Assembly (NCBI GenBank): GCA_021787395.1
Contig: JAJYLZ010000004.1
Location: 54,180 to 118,179 of the forward strand
Direction: 5' to 3'
Source of the DNA: Chloroflexota bacterium
GTDB lineage: Bacteria > Chloroflexota > Limnocylindria > Limnocylindrales > CSP1-4
DNA length: 64,000 nt
Shown: positions 38,656 to 50,593 of the stretch, piece after piece
How positions within the stretch are numbered: position 1 is the stretch's first letter
Layout: each line of letters opens with the position of its first letter
Program-made: the position numbers and the translations under genes
Notes under the pieces: generated by a model
What the model saw: the letters and a program-made list of their open reading frames with translations, nothing else
Told to the model about the DNA's origin: nothing
The model's database searches: none

Positions 38656-39755
38656 CGGCCTTCGGCGAGCGTGAGGCAGCCGTGTACGCGGACCAGTTCG
38701 AGATCTACTCCGGCAACGCCAACCGCGACTTGGCGCGCAAGATCGCGCACTCGGTGGGCATGGAGCCCGGCCAGGCCGAGGTGTTCACGTTCGCGAACGA
38801 GAACATCTTCGTCCGCATCCTCGACAACGTCCGCGAGAAGGACGTGTTCCTCGTCCAGCCGACCTCGCGCCCGGTGAACCAGTCGATCATGGAGCTGCTG
38901 ATCATGATCGACGCCTTCAAGCGGGCGTCCGCGGGGCGCATCACCGCCGTCGTGCCGTACTACGCGTATGGACGCTCCGACAAGAAGGACCAGCCGCGCG
39001 TGCCGATCACCGCCCGCCTCATCGCGGACATGATCACGGTGGCCGGGGCGGACCGGATGCTGACGATGGACCTCCACCAGGGCCAGATCCAGGGGTTCTT
39101 CAACATCCCTGTCGACGAGTTGACCGCGGTCCACATCCTGTCGCGCTACTTCCTCGACCAGAAGCTCGACGACTGCGTCGTGGTGACCGACCTCGGCTTC
39201 GCCAAGCGCGCCCGCCAGTTCGCCGAGCTGCTCGACTCGCCCCTGGCCATCGTCGAGAAGCGCCGCCACGGCAACCTCGATCGGGCCGAGGTGATCAACG
39301 TCATCGGCGAGGTGCGCGGACGCCGGGCGATCATCGTGGACGACGAGATCGACACCGCCGGCACCCTGATCGAGATCACCCGTGCGCTCGAGCGGGAGGG
39401 GGTCACCGAGATCCACGCCTGCGCCACGCACGGGGTGCTCTCCGACCCGGCGATCGAGCGGATCGCCGCCTCCAACCTCGCGGAGGTCGTCGTCACCGAC
39501 ACGATCCCGCTGCCGCCGGAGAAGCGCATCCCCCGGATCAAGGTCCTCTCGGTGGCGCCGCTGATCGGCGAGGCCATCAAGCGCATCCATCGCGGCGAGT
39601 CGGTCGGCGCGCTGTTCGGGGCCGAGGCGGCCCACACCCAGGAGATGCTCCTCTGGCAGGACGGGCTGGATCCGTCCGACGACGACGACGGAACGGGCGG
39701 CCCGGGCGACACCGACGACGTACCATTGAACGCGTCGGCATCGGCCGGCGCATGA
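38652..39755 (+). CDS. prs: Ribose-phosphate pyrophosphokinase
   Basis: 367 residues from GTG overlapping the gyrA stop. It makes PRPP for nucleotides, His and Trp. [42 protein letters not shown] and the ATP/ribose-5-P region [13 protein letters not shown] are clear. The PRPP loop reads [14 protein letters not shown] and the regulatory/flavour segment [16 protein letters not shown] differs from the common SPDxGGxxRA, so this is a divergent subfamily. A ~50-residue acidic tail (DDDDG) is extra. Confidence 0.92.
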   Translation: MTAFGEREAAVYADQFEIYSGNANRDLARKIAHSVGMEPGQAEVFTFANENIFVRILDNVREKDVFLVQPTSRPVNQSIMELLIMIDAFKRASAGRITAVVPYYAYGRSDKKDQPRVPITARLIADMITVAGADRMLTMDLHQGQIQGFFNIPVDELTAVHILSRYFLDQKLDDCVVVTDLGFAKRARQFAELLDSPLAIVEKRRHGNLDRAEVINVIGEVRGRRAIIVDDEIDTAGTLIEITRALEREGVTEIHACATHGVLSDPAIERIAASNLAEVVVTDTIPLPPEKRIPRIKVLSVAPLIGEAIKRIHRGESVGALFGAEAAHTQEMLLWQDGLDPSDDDDGTGGPGDTDDVPLNASASAGA

Positions 39756-39777
39756 TCCGGCGAGAACTCGGAGATCG

Positions 39778-40041
39778 ATGAGCCTGCAGTTGCACCGCCC
39801 CGACGGCAAGGGCGGCTTTGAAGTCAGGACCGGCGGCGACCCGGCGTGGCGCGACAGCCTGCGCTCGTCCCGCTGGGGCGCGTCGCTCAAGGGCGGCAAG
39901 CTGCCCGCGCTGACGAACCCGGAGATGAACCCGACCTCGTCGGCGCGCTCCGTCGCGTTCTGGGTAGCGCTGGCGGCGATCACGTTCGTGCTGGTCATGG
40001 CCGGCTACCTGGCGGGCGTCTGGCATTTCGCCGGCGCCTGA
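39778..40041 (+). CDS. Small single-pass membrane protein
   Basis: 87 residues. A basic, Gly-rich N-terminal half is followed by one helix (~60-82, VAFWVALAAITFVLVMAGYL). It lies 22 bp after prs, in the same direction, so it is probably the last gene of the par-gyr-prs run. Unrecognised. Confidence 0.6.
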   Translation: MSLQLHRPDGKGGFEVRTGGDPAWRDSLRSSRWGASLKGGKLPALTNPEMNPTSSARSVAFWVALAAITFVLVMAGYLAGVWHFAGA

Positions 40042-40140
40042 CCTCGCGCCATCAGCCGCGGCGCTGGTCCGGTCTTCCCGCGCCCCCCTCGATGCCGGCC
40101 ACTCCCGGTCTATGGCCGCCTGCGGGTCTCGGCTCGCCCG

Positions 40141-40330
40141 TACCACGCGGGTCGCGCGTCTCGCCGGCCCGGCGCACAACCCGCAGTTGTAGCCCGCGCC
40201 GCCTGACGGGCTTCCCGACGACCTGACCTCGCCGGCACCACGCGGGTCGCGCGGCTCGCCGGCCCGGCGCACAACCCGCAGTTGTAGCCCGCGTCGCCTG
40301 ACGGGCTCCCTGACCCCCTGACCTCGCCGG
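40141..40330. repeat. 95-bp tandem repeat, two copies
   Basis: 40141-40235 and 40236-40330 are ~93% identical 95-bp units (start ACCACGCGGGTCGCGCG, end CTGACCTCGCCGG). A third unit begins at 40331 but diverges after ACCAC. Each unit contains one ACAAC-N5-GTTGT palindrome. Confidence 0.85.
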
Positions 40331-40563
40331 CACCACCGGGAGTTGTGCACTGACGGCTCGAGGGCCGCGGCAGCGGCGTCGCCACAACTCCCGATTGTGC
40401 GATCGCCTCAGACGACGCGCTACTGGCCGGCACTGCGGCCTACTACAACCGGGGGTTGTGCGGGGTTGTGCGTGGGGTGGCGCGGGTGCGGGATCGCGCG
40501 CGTTCGCGCGGGTTGCCGGGTCGCGGACCCGCACGGAGCCGCACGCCACAACTGGGGGTTGTG
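40176..40563. repeat. Five spaced ACAAC-N5-GTTGT palindromes
   Basis: ACAACCCGCAGTTGT (40176 and 40271), CACAACTCCCGATTGTG (40383), ACAACCGGGGGTTGT (40445) and CACAACTGGGGGTTGTG (40547). The outer arms are conserved and the centres vary, as for a dimeric DNA-binding protein site or a selected small hairpin. Confidence 0.75.
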
Positions 40564-40700
40564 CGGGCTTGTGCGGTGTCGCGCGAGGTTGTGCCGGGCT
40601 TGTGCGGGCTTGTGCGGTGTCGCGCGAGGTTGTGCCGGGCTTGTTTCGGGCCGCGCAGGGTTGCGCGAGGTTGTGCCGGGGTTGTGCGGGGCCGCGCAGG
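40464..40700 (+). repeat. Direct array of TTGTGC half-sites
   Basis: After the last palindrome the right arm repeats about eight more times in one orientation (GGTTGTGCGG, GCTTGTGCGG, GGTTGTGCCGGG), separated by 10-40 bp and interleaved with GTCGCGCGA and GCCGCGCAGGGTTGCGCG. The 796-bp gap 40042-40837 contains no other feature than these repeats and the secA promoter. Confidence 0.7.
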
Positions 40701-40823
40701 GTTGCGCGGGGCCCGCGCGCGGCGACGGGACGGGTGCACGACGCGACGGGGCGGGCGTGGCCCGAGGGCGTACCGGCGCGAGCCGGCGGGTCGGCGGGAG
40801 TCGGACGACACAGGCCCTCGCCC

Positions 40824-40829
40824 TATACT
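40824..40829 (+). promoter_or_regulatory. -10 box of secA
   Basis: TATACT ends 8 bp before the secA ATG, which implies a leaderless transcript; no Shine-Dalgarno lies between. The -35 is weak (TCGGAC at 40801). Confidence 0.55.
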
Positions 40830-40837
40830 CACCGGCG

Positions 40838-43888
<3,051 letters not shown>

Positions 43889-43911
43889 CGCGGAGCCGGC
43901 TGAGGGAACTC

Positions 43912-44514
43912 GTGCGCCTCGGCGTCGCAGCGCTGGCCATCCTGGGCCTGAGCGCGGCCGCCACGACCTTCCGGATCTGGCAGCAGGGCCAGCAGGATGA
44001 GCGGCGCCCTGCGGACGCGATCGTCGTGCTCGGCGCGGCGCAGTACGACGGACGGCCGTCGCCGGTGTTCGCGGCCCGCCTGTCCCACGCCGTCGAGCTG
44101 TACCACGACGGCCTGGCCCCGCTGTTCGTCGTCACCGGGGGGAAGATCCCGGGCGACACCACGACGGAGGCCGCGGTCGCCCGCCAGTACGCGATCGACC
44201 ACGGCGTGCCGGCCTCGGCGATCATCGGCGAGGACGAGGCCCGCAACACGCTGAGCTCCATGCGCTCGGTGGCGGCGCTGCTCGAGGCGCGGGGCCTCGA
44301 CTCGGCCCTGTTCGTGTCCGACCCGACGCACATGCTCCGGGTGCTGCGGATGGCCGCCGACCTGGGCATCGCGGGATACGGATCCCCCACCACGACGTCG
44401 CCCGCGATGGCCGACCCGGTGACCCGGTTCCAGGCCACCGTGCACGAGCTCGGGGCGCTGGGCGTCTACTTCGTGACGGGCGGCGACCCGGAGGCCGGCG
44501 CGACCCTCCCCTGA
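43912..44514 (+). CDS. DUF218 / YdcF-ElyC family membrane protein
   Basis: 200 residues from GTG preceded by GAGGGA; a GTG at 43873, overlapping secA, would add 13 basic residues. One N-terminal helix, then the DUF218 fold: ADAIVVLGAAQYDGRPSPVF, VTGGKIPGDTTTEA, EDEARNTLSSM and FVSDPTHMLR. In enterobacteria ElyC helps envelope/peptidoglycan homeostasis; the reaction is unknown. Followed by a terminator. Confidence 0.85.
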   Translation: MRLGVAALAILGLSAAATTFRIWQQGQQDERRPADAIVVLGAAQYDGRPSPVFAARLSHAVELYHDGLAPLFVVTGGKIPGDTTTEAAVARQYAIDHGVPASAIIGEDEARNTLSSMRSVAALLEARGLDSALFVSDPTHMLRVLRMAADLGIAGYGSPTTTSPAMADPVTRFQATVHELGALGVYFVTGGDPEAGATLP

Positions 44515-44522
44515 TCGGCGAT

Positions 44523-44545
44523 ACGCGTCTGAAAGGCGCGTTTTT
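44523..44545 (+). terminator. Rho-independent terminator after secA-DUF218
   Basis: ACGCG, a 9-nt loop and CGCGT, then TTTTT CGTCTT. The T-run makes this the clearest intrinsic terminator of the window. Confidence 0.75.
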
Positions 44546-44568
44546 CGTCTTCCGAACCGTCTGCCCTC

Positions 44569-44597
44569 TTGGAATACGTAGAGGGCTCGCCTATACT
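44569..44597 (+). promoter_or_regulatory. Promoter of the Cys-rich protein-prfB operon
   Basis: TTGGAA (44569-44574), 17-bp spacer, TATACT (44592-44597). The start near 44604 leaves a ~119-nt leader before the GTG at 44723. I see no known riboswitch in that leader. Confidence 0.7.
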
Positions 44598-44722
44598 CGC
44601 GAGCACGTTCTTCGCCAGCCCCGGGGCCGCGCTGCTGCCGTTCCTGTCGTCCGAGATCCACTTCGGCGCACGTCCCGACCCGTCCCATTCGACCGATCGC
44701 GAAGAGCAAGAGTGAGGGAACT

Positions 44723-44947
44723 GTGAAGCAGGCTGAAGAAGCCCAGTTCGTGGATCTCATCGCTTGCGAACGTGACTGCCGGAGCTGCAGCTATGCCAAC
44801 GCCCTCGACTGCGACGGCAACTGCGGCATCTGCACCCACAACAGCTACTGCCCGTGCGTGAACCCCGTCGTCGCCCGGAGCAAGACGGCCCTTCGGCTGA
44901 TCGAGCTCCGGCCGGTGCTGCTCGCCGACCTCCAGGTGCGCGCGTAG
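44723..44947 (+). CDS. Small protein with two CX3CX2C motifs
   Basis: 74 residues from GTG after GAGGG. Eight Cys in residues 15-45: C-x3-C-x2-C-x7-C-x3-C-x2-C-x5-C-x-C. Each CX3CX2C resembles the iron-sulfur motif of radical SAM enzymes, but there is no barrel, so metal or cluster binding by a small ferredoxin-like knot is the most that can be said. Its TAG overlaps the prfB GTG (TAGTG), so translation of the two is coupled. Unrecognised family. Confidence 0.75.
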   Translation: MKQAEEAQFVDLIACERDCRSCSYANALDCDGNCGICTHNSYCPCVNPVVARSKTALRLIELRPVLLADLQVRA

Positions 44948-46069
44948 TGGACGCTGCGTCCATCCGCGACCTGGCCGAGCGCATCCGGTCGACCTCGGGG
45001 CGTCTTTGACCTCGCCACCAAGGAGCAGCGCGTCGCGACCCTGGACGCGCGCGCGATGGAGCCCGGCTTCTGGGACGACCAGCGCGCCGCGCAGAAGGTG
45101 GTCCGCGAAGCCCAGAGCCTGCGCGAGGAGATCGAGCTCTGGCGCTCGCTGGAGAAGCGCGCCGCCGACCTGGAGGAGCTGCTCGGGCTCCTGGCGGAGA
45201 CTCCCGACGCCGACACCGAGGCGGAGGTCGCCCGCGAGGGTGACGCCCTGGCCGAGGAGTTCAAGCGAGAGCGCACCCTGCTCCTGTTCTCCGGTGACTA
45301 CGACCAGAAGAACGCCGTCATCACGATCAGCGCCGGCGCGGGCGGCACCGAGGCCACCGACTGGGCCGAGATGCTGGAGCGGATGTACCTGCGCTGGTGC
45401 GAACGCCACCGGTTCAAGGCGGACGTGATCGACTGGCAGCCCGGCGAGCAGGCGGGGATCAAGAGCGCCACGATCCAGGTCACCGGCCGCTTCGCCTACG
45501 GCTGGCTGCGTGCGGAGCGGGGCGTCCACCGCCTGGTGCGGATCTCGCCCTACGACGCGCAGAACCGGCGCCAGACGACCTTCGCCCTGGTCGAGGTGAT
45601 GCCCGAGGCGGACGACGACGTCCAGATCGAGCTCAACTGGGACGAGATCCGCACCGACACCTTCCGCTCGTCCGGCGCCGGCGGCCAGCACATCCAGAAG
45701 ACGGAGTCCGCGATCCGGCTGACCCACCTCCCGACGGGGATCGTGGTCACCTGCCAGAACGAGCGGTCGGCCACCCAGAACCGCGAACTGGCCATCCAGG
45801 TCCTCAAGTCGCGCCTGCTCGAGATCGAGCTGGAGAAGCGCGAGGAGGAGCTGCGCCGGCTGCGCGGCGAGCATGTCACGGCCGGCTGGGGCAACCAGAT
45901 CCGCTCCTACGTGCTGCACCCGTACCAGATGGTCAAGGACCTGCGGTCAGCGCACGAGACGTCGAACACCGGCGCCGTCCTGGACGGCGACCTCGACGCC
46001 TTCATGCAGGCCGAGCTGGAGCGGCTGGCGACCGGGCGGCCCCCGTCAGCGGACGACGACGCGGAGTAG
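44947..46069 (+). CDS. prfB: Peptide chain release factor 2, with programmed +1 frameshift
   Basis: Two frames: 44947-45006 (20 codons from GTG) and 45008-46069, total 373 residues. The junction is GGGG-CGT-CTT-TGA-C: an in-frame TGA after CTT with an internal Shine-Dalgarno-like GGGG three bases before it, the standard autoregulatory site of RF2. Protein sequence is continuous across it (IRDLAERIRSTSGRL then DLATKEQRVATLD). GGQ motif in RSSGAGGQHIQKTESAIR (cut: SGAGGQHIQKTE) is present. Low RF2 raises frameshifting and thus RF2 synthesis. A start at 45056 would lose the N-terminal helix. Confidence 0.95.
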
Positions 46070-46072
46070 GCC

Positions 46073-47086
46073 GTGCGCCTGCCCGCGCCCGTGACCTACC
46101 GGCTCGGCCGGGACGCCGACGTCGACGCCTGCCTCGGCGTCTGGCGCACCGCGGTTGACGACTACCAGGGACGGTTGAACCAGCCGCCCCTGCCCGAGGA
46201 GACCGGTCCGCTGCGCCGGCAGGTCGTCCACATGGCGGCGACCGATCCCGACCGCTTCTGGGTGGCCGAGGTCGACCGGCCGGACGAGGACGGCAGGGCG
46301 CCGTGGCTGGTCGGGTTCGCGCTCGCCACCGTGCGGGGCGGGCTGTGGTACCTCGCGATGCTGTTCGTGCTCCCCGCGGTCCAGGGCCACGGGATCGGCG
46401 CCGCGCTGCTCGACCGGGCTCAGGCGGGACGCGACACGCCGCCGGGCGGCCCCGCGATCCCCGGGCCGGATGCCGCGCTCGAGTCCGGGATCCACACCTG
46501 GGGCATGGCCACCGACACGGCGCAGCCCATCTCGAACGGGCTCTACGCCCGGCGCGGCATGCCGCCGCGCCTGCCGATCTGGCGCCTCGTCGGCGAGCCC
46601 TACCGGTGGAGCGCGGTGCCGGACCTTCCGACCTCGCTCGAGGCCGTCGCCTTCGACGCGATGGCCGCCAACGGGCATGGCGGCCCGAGGCTGCTCGCCG
46701 ACGCGGTGGACGGCGTGGATCGCGAGGTGATCGGCATCACGCACCAGGCGGACCACGAGTACTTGCGGCGCGATGGCCGGGCGGGGTTCCTCGTGCGCGA
46801 GCGCGGCGGCCGCGTCCTCGGCTACGCCTACGGCGCGCCGTCGGGGCGGATCGGCCCGGTCGCCGCCGTCGAGCCCGACCTGCTGCCGGCGCTGCTCGGG
46901 GTCGCCATCCGCCGGACGCCCATGCTCGGCACCGTCGGGGTGTGGGTGCCGGCGTCCGCCGACGGGGCCGTCCGCGCCCTGCTCGAGGCGGGCCTGCGCT
47001 TCGACCGCTTCCCCGGCCTCGTCTGCTGGTCGCGGCCCGACCTCCCGTTCGCGCGCTACCTGCCGATCAACCTGGCGATGGTCTAG
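46073..47086 (+). CDS. Tandem GNAT-family acetyltransferase
   Basis: 337 residues from GTG 3 bp after prfB. First GNAT domain with acetyl-CoA loop LPAVQGHGIGAALLDRA (~residues 100-117); the second half (from ~190) has the fold pattern without a clear loop. Substrate unknown. Co-directional and nearly abutting prfB. Confidence 0.75.
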   Translation: MRLPAPVTYRLGRDADVDACLGVWRTAVDDYQGRLNQPPLPEETGPLRRQVVHMAATDPDRFWVAEVDRPDEDGRAPWLVGFALATVRGGLWYLAMLFVLPAVQGHGIGAALLDRAQAGRDTPPGGPAIPGPDAALESGIHTWGMATDTAQPISNGLYARRGMPPRLPIWRLVGEPYRWSAVPDLPTSLEAVAFDAMAANGHGGPRLLADAVDGVDREVIGITHQADHEYLRRDGRAGFLVRERGGRVLGYAYGAPSGRIGPVAAVEPDLLPALLGVAIRRTPMLGTVGVWVPASADGAVRALLEAGLRFDRFPGLVCWSRPDLPFARYLPINLAMV

Positions 47087-47200
47087 GGCGCGGCACGCCG
47101 CGGCGGCCGACGGCGGCGGCGGTCGCCCTCGCCCGGGCGTGCCCGAGCGGCCGATGCCGCAACGGCGCGGCATCCGCACGCGACACGATCCCGCACGCGG

Positions 47201-47209
47201 TGCTAGCCT
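47201..47209 (+). promoter_or_regulatory. Extended -10 promoter of ftsEX
   Basis: TGCTAGCCT (TGN plus TAGCCT at 47204-47209) about 95 bp before the ftsE ATG. No clear -35. Confidence 0.35.
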
Positions 47210-47304
47210 CCCCGCAACGTGGCTCCCTCGACCGTGCCCTCGGACGGAGTCGAAGCACCGGCCGCCAACCCGGCCCCGAGATCGACAGGCCGCCCCTGAG
47301 CGAA

Positions 47305-48072
47305 ATGACCTCCCACGAGCCCGCGTCGCCCTCCCTGCTCGGCCGCCTGACCGGCCGCTCGCGCCCCGTCCGCACGTCGCGCGACGTGGTGGTGCTCCAC
47401 GACGTCTCCAAGCGCTACCCGAACGGCCGGCTCGCGCTTCGGGACGTCGACCTGGTGGTCCCCGAGGGCGACTTCGTGTTCCTGGTCGGCCCCTCGGGCG
47501 CGGGCAAGTCCACGCTGATGCGGCTGCTCATCCGCGACGAGCTCGCCACGCAGGGGCACGTGGTCGTGGACGGCAACGACCTCGCCCAGCTGAAGCGGCG
47601 AGCGGTCCCCAAAGTCCGCCGCAAGATCGGCATCGTGTTCCAGGACTTCAAGCTGCTGCCGCGCAAGACGGTCTGGGAGAACGTCGCCTTCGCGCTCGAG
47701 GTCACCGGGACGCCGCGGTCGAGGATCCGGCCCGCCGTGGACCGCGTGCTCGCGCTGGTCGGCCTCACCGCCCAGGCCGAGCAGGTGCCCAACCAGCTGT
47801 CCGGCGGCGAGCAGCAGCGAACGGCCATCGCCCGGGCCCTCGTCCACGACCCGCGGATCATCATCGCCGACGAGCCCACCGGCAACCTCGACCCGGTCAT
47901 CAGCTGGGAGCTCATCCAGCTCCTGCTGCGGATCAACGAGCTGGGCGTGACCATCCTCATGGCGACCCACGACGCGGAGGTGGTCACCGCGCTGCGCAAG
48001 CGCGTCGTGGCCCTCGAGGAGGGCCGGATCATCCGCGACGAGCTCGGCGCGACCTACCACCGCGAGGACTGA
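47305..48072 (+). CDS. ftsE: Cell-division ABC ATPase FtsE
   Basis: 255 residues, ~25 longer than usual at the N-terminus (Ser/Arg-rich). Walker A GPSGAGKST, FQDFKLLPRKTVWENVA, signature LSGGEQQR and IIIADEPTGNLDP are characteristic of FtsE. With FtsX it controls peptidoglycan hydrolases at the septum. ftsX follows 3 bp later. Confidence 0.95.
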   Translation: MTSHEPASPSLLGRLTGRSRPVRTSRDVVVLHDVSKRYPNGRLALRDVDLVVPEGDFVFLVGPSGAGKSTLMRLLIRDELATQGHVVVDGNDLAQLKRRAVPKVRRKIGIVFQDFKLLPRKTVWENVAFALEVTGTPRSRIRPAVDRVLALVGLTAQAEQVPNQLSGGEQQRTAIARALVHDPRIIIADEPTGNLDPVISWELIQLLLRINELGVTILMATHDAEVVTALRKRVVALEEGRIIRDELGATYHRED

Positions 48073-48075
48073 CCG

Positions 48076-48960
48076 ATGCTCGTCTTCGCCCTGTTCTCGA
48101 TCCGGCGAGCCTGGCAGGGCTTCTGGCGCAACGCGCTGATGAGCCTCGCGGCGACGCTCACGATGGTGCTGATGCTGACGCTGCTCGCCGGCTTCTTCGT
48201 GCTCCAGAACGTCCTGCTCGCCAGCCTCTCGTACGTGGAGCAGAAGGTCGAGGTGGTGGCCTACATCGAGAACACGGCCACCCAGGAGCAGGTGGACGCC
48301 CTGGTGTCGCAGGTCCAGGCGATGCCGGAGGTGGCGTCCGTGGAGTATGTGTCGCGCGACCAGGCGCTGGCGAACTTCCGCGCCCAGCTCCAGGCGCAGG
48401 GCCGGCCCGACCTCACGGCCAACCTCGACCAGAACCCGCTGTACGCGAGCATCAACGTCAAGCTCCACGACCCGGCCCAGTTGAACACCGTGGTATCGGC
48501 GATCCACGACGACCCGATCGTGCGCTCGGTGATCAACATCCAGGCCCTGGTGGACCGGGTCCTGACGTTCACCGGCATCGTCCGCACGGCGGGCGTGGTG
48601 ATCCTGGGCATCGTGGGCGTGATCGTCCTGTTCATCATCGTCAACACCATCCGGCTGGCCGTGGTCGCCCGTGCCGAGGAGATCGAGATCATGCGCCTCG
48701 TGGGCGCGTCGGACGCGTTCATCCGCTGGCCGTTCGTGTTCGAGGGGGCCCTGGTCGGGCTGTTCGGCGCCCTGATCACCCTGGGCATGCTCGCCCTGGC
48801 CGCCGACCCGCTGTCCAAGGCGATGGTCAACTTCTTCAACGTCCTGCCGATCGAGCTGGGCTCGGTCGGCCGCGACACCGCGGCCCTGGTGCTGGGAACC
48901 GGGCTCGGCGTGGGCGTCGTCGGCGCCTGGGTCTCCGTGCGCACCTACCTCATCCGGTAG
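48076..48960 (+). CDS. ftsX: Cell-division protein FtsX
   Basis: 294 residues, four helices (~20-45, ~170-195, ~220-240, ~265-285). The extracellular domain at ~48-165 (QKVEVVAYIENTATQEQVDA, VEYVSRDQALANF) is that of FtsX, and RLVGASDAFIRWPFVFEGAL is the FtsX-family end motif. It couples FtsE ATP hydrolysis to a periplasmic or wall hydrolase. The ctpA-like protease and M23-like proteins in the window are not shown to be its partner. Confidence 0.93.
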   Translation: MLVFALFSIRRAWQGFWRNALMSLAATLTMVLMLTLLAGFFVLQNVLLASLSYVEQKVEVVAYIENTATQEQVDALVSQVQAMPEVASVEYVSRDQALANFRAQLQAQGRPDLTANLDQNPLYASINVKLHDPAQLNTVVSAIHDDPIVRSVINIQALVDRVLTFTGIVRTAGVVILGIVGVIVLFIIVNTIRLAVVARAEEIEIMRLVGASDAFIRWPFVFEGALVGLFGALITLGMLALAADPLSKAMVNFFNVLPIELGSVGRDTAALVLGTGLGVGVVGAWVSVRTYLIR

Positions 48961-49049
48961 CGGCGCGGACGCCGCCGCGTCCCCCGCCCGGACACGGCGG
49001 TACGCTGACGGCACCGGCCCTCGGGGCCGACCCAACGAGTGACCGCGAC

Positions 49050-50447
49050 ATGACGCTCCAGAACGACTCGACCGCACCCCCCGCCGACGCCGCGCCGGCG
49101 GACGCCGCGCCCGCCAGCCCCGGCGGCCACGGCGACGAGCCCGACGCCGGAGGAACGGCGCCGGACGCAGCTGCACCCAGCCCGGCTCCGGAGCCACCCG
49201 TCCGGCCCTCGCGCCGCAGGAGCGCGAGCCTGGTCATCGCCGGCGCGCTGGTCGCGGTCATCGCCGGGAGCACCCTGTTCCTCGCCGGCTGGACCCTCGG
49301 CCAGCAGGCGGCCCAGCAGCCGGGAACGCCCGTGTCCGAGCAGCAGGCGTGGCAGCCGTTCTGGGACACGTACGCCGCCATCACCGAGCGCTACGCGGGC
49401 GGGCCCGTGGACCGCTCCGCGCTGGTCCAGGGCGCGATCAAGGGGATGATCGCGGCGCTCGACGACCCGTTCTCGTTCTACATGACCCCCGACGCGTTCA
49501 AGGCGTCGCTGCAGGACATCTCCGGCCAGTTCTCGGGGATCGGCACCACGGTCGGCACCGTGGACGCGAAGGGGACGAACGCGACGTGCACGCCCCTGTC
49601 ATCGACCTGTCGGCTGGCGGTCGAGTCGGTGATCCCGGGCTCGCCCGCCGAGCAGGCGGGGCTGCAGCCGGGCGACGTCATCGCCGGCGTGGACGGCACG
49701 AGCGTCGACGGGCTCACCGTGGACCAGACGACGCAGAAGATCCGGGGCCCGAAGGGCACCGACGTCACCCTGTCGATCGCGCGCGGGGCCGCCGCCCCGT
49801 TCAGCGTGACCATCACCCGGGCGAACATCCTCCAGCCCGAGGTGTCCACCGAGACGCTCGCCGCCGGCGCCGTGGGCTACATCAAGCTGGCGGGCTTCAG
49901 CGACCAGGCGTCGATCGACTTCAAGGCAGCCGTGGCGGCCGACGTGAAGGCCGGGCGGAAAGCCCTGCTCGTCGACCTGCGGGGCAACCCGGGCGGGTTC
50001 GTCACCGCGGCCCGCGACATCGCCAGCCAGTTCCTCGCCAGCGGCACGGTGTTCTGGGAGCAGGACGCCGCGGGCCACCTGACCGAGGTCAGCGCCGAGC
50101 CGGGCGGCGCGGCCACGGACCCGTCGATCAAGGTGGTCGTGCTCGTCGACGGGGGGACGGCGTCGGCCTCGGAGATCGTGTCGGCCGCGCTCCACGACCA
50201 CGGGCGGGCGGAGCTGGTGGGCTCCAAGACGTACGGCAAGGGCACCGTGCAGCAGTGGACGCAGCTGGAGGGCGACAACGGCGGCTTCCGCCTCACGATC
50301 GCCCGCTGGCTGACCCCCGACAAGGTGTGGATCAACCGTGTTGGCATCACCCCCGACGTGGTGGTGCCCAGCCAGTCGACCAAGCCGGGCCAGGACCCGG
50401 TGCTCGACGCCGGGCTCAAGGCGCTGGGCTACAGCCCGGTCGGCTGA
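49050..50447 (+). CDS. ctpA: C-terminal processing protease (S41, CtpA type)
   Basis: 465 residues. Ala/Pro-rich cytoplasmic N-terminus, membrane helix ~58-80, S41 N-terminal domain, PDZ at ~185-270 (GSPAEQAGLQPGDVIAGVDG), then the protease core with catalytic Ser in GGTASASEIV and Lys in SKTYGKGTVQ. Located outside the membrane. Linked to ftsEX in many Gram-positives, and here it follows ftsX by 89 bp with a TACGCT -10 at 49001. Confidence 0.93.
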   Translation: MTLQNDSTAPPADAAPADAAPASPGGHGDEPDAGGTAPDAAAPSPAPEPPVRPSRRRSASLVIAGALVAVIAGSTLFLAGWTLGQQAAQQPGTPVSEQQAWQPFWDTYAAITERYAGGPVDRSALVQGAIKGMIAALDDPFSFYMTPDAFKASLQDISGQFSGIGTTVGTVDAKGTNATCTPLSSTCRLAVESVIPGSPAEQAGLQPGDVIAGVDGTSVDGLTVDQTTQKIRGPKGTDVTLSIARGAAAPFSVTITRANILQPEVSTETLAAGAVGYIKLAGFSDQASIDFKAAVAADVKAGRKALLVDLRGNPGGFVTAARDIASQFLASGTVFWEQDAAGHLTEVSAEPGGAATDPSIKVVVLVDGGTASASEIVSAALHDHGRAELVGSKTYGKGTVQQWTQLEGDNGGFRLTIARWLTPDKVWINRVGITPDVVVPSQSTKPGQDPVLDAGLKALGYSPVG

Positions 50448-50523
50448 CGGGACCCGAGCCTGGCGGGCTGAAGGACCCGAGCCCGGTCGGCTGAAGGACC
50501 CGCCTGGCGGGCTGAAGGATCCG
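50434..50523 (+). repeat. Four ~22-bp tandem repeats over the ctpA stop codon
   Basis: Units of the form GCCYGGYSGGCTGAMGGACCCGA starting at 50434, 50458, 50481 and 50502. The first unit contains the last codons and stop of ctpA, so the 3' end of the gene has been duplicated downstream. Confidence 0.65.
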
Positions 50524-50549
50524 CCCGCCCACGCCCCGGAGGCCCTCGC

Positions 50550-50578
50550 TTGCGCAACCCCACCGGATCGGTTACGTT
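50550..50578 (+). promoter_or_regulatory. Promoter of the tiny peptide transcript
   Basis: TTGCGC (50550-50555), 17-bp spacer, TACGTT (50573-50578); start expected near 50585, just before the ribosome-binding site. Confidence 0.6.
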
Positions 50579-50593
50579 GCGTCCGAACGAAAG

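Noticed and set aside
40141..40330. CRISPR array
   Set aside because: Only two contiguous 95-bp copies, no spacers of constant length, and no cas genes in the window.
40141..40700. Chromosomal origin with DnaA boxes
   Set aside because: The repeats are TTGTGCSGG, not TTATCCACA or TTGTCCACA, and there is no dnaA or dnaN and no AT-rich unwinding region. Kept only as a hypothesis in the findings.
44604..44722. Riboswitch or attenuator in the leader of the Cys-rich protein
   Set aside because: No stable terminator/antiterminator pair or known motif could be drawn by eye.
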